Assembly (NCBI GenBank): GCA_033296885.1
Contig: MU863961.1
Location: forward strand, 1 to 64,000
Direction of reading: 5' to 3'
DNA from: Triangularia verruculosa
Taxonomy: Eukaryota; Ascomycota; Sordariomycetes; Sordariales; Podosporaceae
Length of the DNA stretch: 64,000 nt
Of this stretch, positions 57,574-64,000 are shown piece after piece. The translations under genes and the position numbers were made by a program. The notes under the pieces are model-generated. The model was given only the letters and a program-made list of their open reading frames with translations, was not told the DNA's origin and made no database searches. Each line of letters opens with the position of its first letter. Position 1 is the stretch's first letter.

Positions 57574-58760
57574 GGTGACGGTTATCTTCTGGGTTAGAAG
57601 ATGGAACTGGGTTCGGGTGACGTTGTTGATGGAGGTTGTCGGGGTGGTAGGAAAACGAGCGTTTTTCACGGTTGCTTCCGGCTTCCGAAAGCTGCCAACC
57701 ACCTAGCGTTGCCGAAGAGGGCGTTGGCTGCCTGAATTGTTAGGAGTCAATCGCTCTGCTGGCTTGGCACTGACAGAGCGGCGCAAGTGTGGCCCAAGCT
57801 TCAGATTTCCAGGTGACCTTAGGTCCCCACTCGAACCTTCAGCCAAAACGGAATGCGTGGAAATGATTCTCCGTTGCCAACAATTGGGTCCCGTCCAGTC
57901 TTGCCTGTGAGAGTCTAGGCGCGTGACATCATAAACCCCCGCACCTCACCAGCCCCAGTCGAGCAACGGGGATCAAGGCCCGGGCTTGCGACGGACCCTA
58001 GACGGACACTGGGCTGATGTTCGCTGCATGAAGATGGAGAAGCAGGAGAGCCACTGAGCACCGAAGCTCAGGCAAGGGACCAGCCGACGTTGCTTGAGGT
58101 GGTGTTGTGCTGTCGTGACCTTTTAGTTTCCATCCAGTCATCTGTTCCCAGTTTCAGCTCCCAGCTCCCCCTCCTCCTGTTCACCTAAAAAAGGAAAATA
58201 CCTGTCCTGAAGCTCCCTTCGACTCTGCTTCCCCTCCATCATCACCAACTTAAGCTCTGATCAAGTCCCAAAGTGCGGGGGAAACAGCTGTGCACACCGT
58301 AGCACCCGGCCTACTCTGTCCAATTATCCTCCGTCTTGCCCCTCCTTTACTGCCCATCCTCTTTGATTGTTCTCCTCCTCCTCCTCTTTTCCCTCCAGGT
58401 TAGGTGTGCCGTGCCTGCCACTGCCACTTGCTTCCTGTGCTCTGCAACACATCCACGCCACAAGCTCGCCCGTCCTTCTTCTGCTGTTACATCTGTTTCG
58501 CTGCTGCTCTTGCGTTTCGGTCTTTTCTCGACGTTCCCATTCGGCAGCACTACTCGAACGATTTACCTTCAGCGCTCGGTTTTCTTTGTTTACACTATTT
58601 CTAGCGCTCAATTGCAACTTCTGAAAGTTGACCGTTCCGGCGAGCGACTTCATCTGACTCGCTGCTTCTGGCGAGTGACAGCTGCTCTTCGTCTTCTTGG
58701 GCGATCGACATAGCAAAGTAAACAACACCACACGCGCCACACCAAGCAACCGCCGACATC
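57574..58760. other. Divergent intergenic region
   Basis: About 1.2 kb between divergent ATP18 and NIPSNAP genes. No coding sequence supported; CT-rich leader tracts (about 58340-58440) precede the NIPSNAP gene. Confidence 0.5.
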
Positions 58761-59936
58761 ATGCTATCTCGACAACTGGCTCGTCGCGTCGGGGCTGGCC
58801 TTGTCGTCCGGCCACCAACCACCAGAACCTTTGCAACCTCGCTCGTCCTTTCGTCAAAACGCACCCCCTCTCTCGGGGACATTGAGCCAGAGCAGCACGA
58901 AGTATTCAACACGAAGCAGAAGGAGTTCCGGTCAAAACTTGTGGAGGCGCAGAAGCAACGGGAAGCCAGTGCGTTCGCCTCTTCTTCTTCTTCTTCCTCC
59001 TCCTCAACAGCCTCTTCTTCGTCCTCCTCCACCTCGGCCTTGGGCCTTGGAAAGCTAAGCACAGGGTCGAGCACCACCACAGGAACCACCGCCGACGCGG
59101 CCGAGCACGAGCCCCCTCGCAAGGCGGGCCCCCTGACCAACCTGATTTACGGCACCAAGGAGGGCCGCGAAATGGACGCACAAATCGAGGCCAGCTTCAG
59201 CCAGGTGCTGGCGCGCGGCAAGTATGTGCACTCGATCGTATTCCACGAGGTCAAGCCCAAGGACGTCGACGAGTATGTTGAGCTGGTGGGCAAATGGTAC
59301 CCCCGCATGGCCAGCATGCCGGAGAATAAGGTTCATCTGGTGGGCAGTTGGCGGACAGAAGTGGGCGACTGCGACACATTCGGTATGCCTTTCTCTGCAT
59401 ACCTGACTCTGGGAGACCAACAGTGACTAACTCGAGTCCCCATGACTCTAGTACACATCTGGGAGTATCAACGCTACCAAGGCTATCACGCCTCACTAAA
59501 CGCCATCTCCCATCACCCCGAGTACCCGGCCTTTGAGAAGAAGCTCCGGAGCCTGATTCGCAGCAAGCGATCGTCTCTCATGCAAGAGTTCTCCTTTTGG
59601 CCAACAACCCCTCCCCGCCAGCTTGGTGGTATCTTTGAGCTGCGGTCCTACACGCTACACCCCGGCAATCTCCTCGAGTGGGAGACACACTGGCGCCGTG
59701 GACTCAAGGCTAGGCGTGAGGTGATGGAGGGTGTGGGAGCTTGGTTTGTGCAGATTGGCGATCTCAACACGGTGCACCACTTGTGGCAGTTTGCCGATCT
59801 CGAGGAGCGCAAGATCCGCCGCGAGAAGAGCTGGAGCCAGGAAGGCTGGGCTGAGACGGTACACAAGACCGTACCCCTAATCCAAGAGATGAAGAGCAGA
59901 ATTTTGGTGCCCATGCCTTGGTCTCCGGTGGCCTAA
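58761..59936 (+). CDS. NIPSNAP family protein
   Basis: Two exons (58761-59382, 59452-59936) encode 368 aa. The start MLSRQLARRVGAGLVVRPPTTRTFATS is a mitochondrial presequence. A poly-Ser stretch follows (about 73-92, runs broken by Ala and Thr), then two NIPSNAP (ferredoxin-like ABM) domains. The first runs from about KAGPLTNLIYGTKEGREMDAQIE to VHIWEYQRYQGYHASLNAI, the second begins at IFELRSYTLHPGNLLEWETHWRRGLK and ends VHHLWQFADLEERKIRRE, with EVKPKDVDEYVELV and WAETVHKTVPLIQEMKSRILVPMPWSP. NIPSNAP proteins sit in mitochondria and act as mitophagy sensors in animals; their fungal role is little known. Confidence 0.93.
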
Positions 59937-60362
59937 AGGGGGCCAGCTCATGACTTAAGAGATACGCCGGTATGGCTGCCATCGGACAGTCGAGACATCT
60001 CTTTTGTTTGAGTGTACCTGCAGCTACTAGCCAGACATGATAAACTTGCGGATAATAAGCCAATTCAAGCCAAACCATAAACCTACCCAATACTCCCTAT
60101 GCGTTGCGCCATGTCTAATTCAAGTGTGAGAATGCCTAAAACAGCACATGAAGCCTTTCGAGTAGTACGTCCGATCCAACTCCAGCCAATGCGAGCAACA
60201 ACCACCTCCTTGCCTCTGGTACGTATCGCCCATTCTTACGGTGCCGCAGCCGTTGTCATCCAGCTCCTCCCTCGCCCCGTCCAGCCCTAGAGGTATGGCC
60301 GTATACCAGTGACCTCCCCCAGTAACGCTCGAACCGCGGTGACTCCGGGGATAAGACGACGC
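59937..60362. other. Convergent intergenic
   Basis: 426 bp between convergent NIPSNAP and RAV2 genes; nothing else seen. Confidence 0.5.
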
Positions 60363-61556
60363 CTAATCCTCCATCTCCTCCCCCATCACAGCCGCCAGAT
60401 TCCTTCTTGCCAAGCCCAGCGTGTGCGTCAGCGCCGTTAGCTTGGCAGTCAGGCTCATGAGGCTAGGATCCGCACTCTCCACCCTGACCTTTTCCCTCAC
60501 GTACACCTCGACTTCTTTTCTCCGGGTACCTGAAAGTACCGGCGCCAGGGGGATGTTTGGGTCGTGGTTGCTGTTGTGGATGTGAGGCATGTCGGTAGAA
60601 TCACCGCCCGTGCAGCAGTATCCAAATACACGTTCAGCTTCGTCGTGCTCGAGCCGGCGGGCGGTGCCAATGGCGAGAGCTAGCTTGGTGCTAAAGTGAA
60701 CAGGGGCGTGAGCGGGTTCCAGGGTTCGCAACCAAAGTACTAAGCTCGAGTCTTGGATGGTGAGATGGAACGATAAGGACGGGTTAGAGGACTGGTTGTG
60801 GGAGCTGTTGGACGGCATGGTCAAAGGCGGAATGAAGTGCGACGGGGCCGCAGACCGAGAGGTCCACGAGGGGTCTGAATTGAGCAAAGGTGGCCCTTTC
60901 AGAATTGCGAGTGACTCTGTAAAGGACTGCGAGAGGAGGCGCAGCTGAGCTGACAGAAACTGTGGAGAGGATGTATTCTTGTCCAAGGTTGGGGACGCCT
61001 CGGTTGGATACGAGTAGCTGAGGGTCAAGTTGAGGAGGTCGACCGAGTGCGTAAGCAAGGTGTGGAGGGTGGTAAGAGGGCCAAGGTGGATGGGATGGTC
61101 GGGGTTGATGCTTATGGTTTGTTGAGGAAGGGTGCGCAGACGGAGGTGGATGGTCTGGCAGGCGCCATGTTAGCGACGGAACCAGGGACAGAAACGAAGG
61201 ACCACTGACTCCTTTGACAATGCGCGTTCCAACACGGGTGATGGTGCCCTTTACTATTTCATTTCGATGGGTACTCAACACCAGAGTCGACCCTGGGTCG
61301 ATGGGCGCAAGGAGCGCATAGCAGTCTTCGAGGCCGTGTTTGAGGTTGGTGAGGGTTTCGTGGAGCTCTTGGACAAGCCAATCCAGTTCGCGTTCCTGTT
61401 TTTGAGAGTGTGTAAGCGGAGGCCCAACCACAACCCACGATTTTAGGAGTGTCCCATCCATTGCGCTGTGCGTCAAACAGAAAAACCTACTTCGGACTGC
61501 GCGACAGCGGCTTTAAGTTGCTCTGGCGCAATGCGAGGCCAGATCTCGACAGACAT
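60363..61556 (-). CDS. RAV2: RAVE subunit 2 / Rogdi homologue
   Basis: Three exons (61556-61491, 61395-61210, 61154-60363) encode 347 aa. The N-terminal signature is SEERELDWLVQELHETLTNLKHGLEDCYALLAPIDPGSTLVLSTHRNEIVKGTITRVGTRIVKG in pieces, the Rogdi leucine-zipper region; TIHLRLRTLPQQ and HPIHLGPLTTLHTLL follow. The C-terminal half contains FLSAQLRLLSQSFTESLAILKG and SLSFHLTIQDSSLVLWLRTLEP. It ends TLGLARRNLAAVMGEEMED. RAV2 belongs to the RAVE complex that assembles V1 onto Vo of the vacuolar ATPase. Introns are 95 and 55 nt. Confidence 0.85.
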
Positions 61557-62134
61557 GGTTGACGCGTCCCGGGCTATCGTGGTGTTTGATTTGTGGTGTA
61601 GGCATCCATATTCCGGCTGAGGATGCTGAGTTGTGTGTGGTGATCGTCAGCGACAGCAATGGTGTGCCTGGATACCTATCATATGCAAAAGAGAATAATA
61701 GCGTGGGAAGCCGAAGTGGCATGACGCTGATGTCTGAGACGCTGTCGCAATCGTTGGTGGGGAGCTCATGTCAGCTTGCGAATGCGGCAGGCGGTCAAAG
61801 CTCTGGTGGGACTCTCCATGTCTTGGCTTTATGTTGTCTGGGAATCACGCCCCACCAACGGCTTTGAACTTTTGACTCCATCCATCAAGCTGACCTTTGA
61901 CCGACTCAATCCAGAGCCAGAGTTTACTTGATGTATGCGCCGAAAACTTACAGACAACTTCTAGTAAACGTCTCGCTTGTCCATTCAAGGCTTCAATATC
62001 CAGCGAAAGATACTCTTGCTGCTCCCTTCGCATCCACAGGCGCAACGCCGAATCACGCCGATCAAGTCACACCTATCAATTCCCAAGCGGCCGGTTTGCG
62101 TTGCGACAACAGTTACTGGGTCTTTTTATACAAC
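61557..62134. other. Divergent promoter between RAV2 and POP7
   Basis: 578 bp; the POP7 frame extends upstream to 61928 but that part is not conserved-looking and I treat it as leader. Confidence 0.5.
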
Positions 62135-62860
62135 ATGGCCTCGCCAACGACGCAGTCACCGGTGGGCGCACAAAAGCCACTCTCAAACAGGCCCGAGAAC
62201 AAGCTCCCACCAATTCCAGATGGTTCGCTGTCCTCACTGGCACTCGATGCGTGCTCTGTTGCGCCGCGCCAACGCAAACCTGGCATCCTCTTTGCTAACA
62301 AGTCGATCCACATAGGCTCTCGCATTCGAAAACGCCCTCTCCCCGTCCCGCCCCACCAGCGCACCTTCAAGTCGGCAGTATCCGCTGTCAATCTCCAGAA
62401 TCAGACAACACCCGACATCGACGGCTACCTCCTCCCCCCCCGCGCGAACCACACCCAGATCATCAAAGTATCGTCTTCGGCCTCCCACATGTCTCTTGTC
62501 AAGCGCGTAAGGAAAGCCCTGGAAAGCGCTCGGAACAGCCAACAGGGAACAACCAAGGGCCTGCCCCTCGCTGCACGAATCGCCGCACTTGGTGTGAAGA
62601 ATGGGAAGCCTGATCCGACAGGGCCAATATCAGATGCACTAGATGATGTAGTTTTGATTGCGACGGGGAGGGCGATCCAGAAAGCCATAGAGGTGGGAGC
62701 TTCGTTTACGAGAGAACGAGACCTGATGGTTGTTGCCAGGACCAGGACAGTACAGGCGGTGGACGACATCGAGAGGGTGGACGAGGGCGCCGAGGAGGAA
62801 GATTCGGCGCGGCTGAGACAAGTCAGCTGCGTTGAAATAGGCGTGAGGTGGGCCAGTTGA
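62135..62860 (+). CDS. POP7: Ribonuclease P/MRP subunit POP7 (Rpp20, Alba fold)
   Basis: A single exon of 241 residues. The open frame reaches back to 61928, but the ATG at 62135 (MASPTTQSPVG) fits a normal length. An Arg/Pro-rich start (SRIRKRPLPVPPHQRTF) precedes the Alba domain: QIIKVSSSASHMSLVKRVRKALES and, after a spacer with Lys/Gly, DDVVLIATGRAIQKAIEVGASFTRERDLMVVARTRTVQAVDDIE, the strand-helix pattern of Rpp20/Pop7. The protein pairs with Rpp25/Pop6 on RNase P and RNase MRP RNA in the nucleus and nucleolus. Confidence 0.85.
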   Translation: MASPTTQSPVGAQKPLSNRPENKLPPIPDGSLSSLALDACSVAPRQRKPGILFANKSIHIGSRIRKRPLPVPPHQRTFKSAVSAVNLQNQTTPDIDGYLLPPRANHTQIIKVSSSASHMSLVKRVRKALESARNSQQGTTKGLPLAARIAALGVKNGKPDPTGPISDALDDVVLIATGRAIQKAIEVGASFTRERDLMVVARTRTVQAVDDIERVDEGAEEEDSARLRQVSCVEIGVRWAS

Positions 62861-64000
62861 GCTGCGGCGGGAGTCAAAAACAAGGAAAAGAAACTTGGAA
62901 CAGGATGGCCAGACGGGTCAAGGGAGGGACTGTGGGAGAATTCAACAGCATCATTGGCGTTTTAGGCGACTACTCGACGTTCAAACGAAATATGGGCATA
63001 GGCGTTTGTTGATCTTTGGTTCGCACTGGACATACATCATGGGGGATATACCCGGTATTCGGAAACTTGTACAGTACAATGCACATTGTTGAGGGCCATT
63101 TGTTTCAGAGGTAACAGGAACCATGGGGGGCGATGATGTCTGTACGCACACGCATGCTTGGACTAGCCCTTGATGGTCTTGACGACTATCCTCTGCAAGA
63201 TGATTTAGGGAGCTTCATATTCTGTATAGAGCATGATCCAAGGGATTTTACCAACTCTAAGATACCTTGCTTAATACTTGTGAGAAGGGAGCCATACGAC
63301 ATGGAACCAAGGCTCGTTTACGCTCTTGACCGACGCGAGGGACTCGGGGCTGAACAAGAGGTAATATACGTATGGAGGCTTGGAAATCGATTCGGCGGCA
63401 ACAGCTCCGCCATGGCACCCCTGGGGGATGATGCATCTCGAAAGCTCTCTTCGCTGGAATGTTGTCCCGTTGCCTTGGAGAAGGGAGGGTCATGTTGGTC
63501 ATGAAAAAAAACCCTCATCAGGCCGAAAGGAAAAGTGTCGTCACTGATTCCAAGCCATGCAAGGCAGCCTGAACCGGATACCCACAAGATTTTAGGTTTT
63601 TAGGTTCATGGTTATCTGTGGAAATGCCACATGGCACCAGTCACCATCCAACTGTCGTCAGCTTCTTGTTGGGCCTCAACTGCCGTTCAAGCCACCAAAA
63701 AAAGACAAAGCAGGACAAAAATAACGCATCTCCGACGTCATCCATCCCTCTGAAGGGAAGCCATCGCGAGATTGACCTCTTGGAGTTTTGACTCTTTACT
63801 TGGTATGTCTCCCTGCGCTTGGACCATCCATTGAGCTCACTGGGATCGGCTGCAAAAAAGGGCGAAAAGAGGAGCGATCATTTTCCCCAGGAAAACGCAC
63901 GGGCAGCTGGAGCTTGGTTTGGGAAAAGAAGCGTTGAGGTTGGGTCTCGGCTCGACCTTCCCGTTGGCACGTCATGCCAGGCACACCAATCAGGACACGC
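62861..64000. other. No supported gene in the last 1.1 kb
   Basis: Open frames 63133-63504 plus and 63257-63587 minus overlap and lack domains. I see nothing else. Confidence 0.4.

Noticed and set aside
1..64000. CRISPR array, bacterial operon or biosynthetic gene cluster
   Set aside because: No spaced direct repeats, no bacterial signals; neighbouring genes are functionally unrelated and intron-bearing.

Overview
The window is nuclear DNA of a filamentous ascomycete, most likely a Sordariomycete. The evidence is short GT-AG introns (about 50-90 nt) with CTAAC-type branch sites, five nuclear tRNA genes that all carry introns next to the anticodon, fungal-specific genes (SHO1, SPC19, a Clr5-domain protein, a PDR transporter, an NNR1-type epimerase), and a block of retrotransposon DNA with the C-to-T (CpA to TpA) decay expected of repeat-induced point mutation (RIP). 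Gene models were spliced by eye using reading-frame phase, splice sites and family conservation.

1-7.26 kb is a RIP-ruined Gypsy retrotransposon graveyard. One copy reads rightward (gag tail, zinc knuckle, reverse transcriptase). A second reads leftward (LTR, gag, zinc knuckle, protease region). Together they form an inverted repeat with ~2.3 kb arms around a non-mutated, GC-normal island (about 2819-3405). A laccase gene is cut off at the right edge of this block.

9.5-19 kb holds a DAL5-like anion:cation symporter, a bZIP factor with an unresolved 5' end and a full-length PDR-type ABC transporter. 19.3-24.9 kb holds tRNA-Ala(CGC), tRNA-Asp, a cupin protein, tRNA-Ala(AGC), a CRH-family GH16 cell-wall transglycosylase and a decayed cytochrome P450. 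25-29.9 kb is gene-poor apart from tRNA-Lys.

29.9-44.3 kb is housekeeping: a small Cys-rich CaaX protein, NAD(P)HX epimerase (7 exons), mitochondrial ribosomal protein S16, tRNA-Arg, a vacuolar amino-acid transporter, a RO10/dynactin-p24-like protein, the osmosensor SHO1, DASH subunit SPC19 and a second small CaaX-ending protein. 45-50 kb contains an MFS sugar transporter between direct copies of a dispersed repeat, plus a frame-broken small secreted Cys-rich gene. 50.9-62.9 kb has a Clr5-domain protein, a hydrophilic hypothetical protein, an FSH serine hydrolase, ATP synthase subunit j, a NIPSNAP protein, RAV2/Rogdi and the RNase P/MRP subunit POP7. The last 1.1 kb shows no gene I can support.

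The functional genes are mostly unrelated housekeeping and transport genes. I see no biosynthetic cluster and no CRISPR, and I could not support a novel multi-gene system. The most unusual features are the inverted RIP block with its unmutated island and the decaying genes (laccase, P450, secreted protein) beside repeats.
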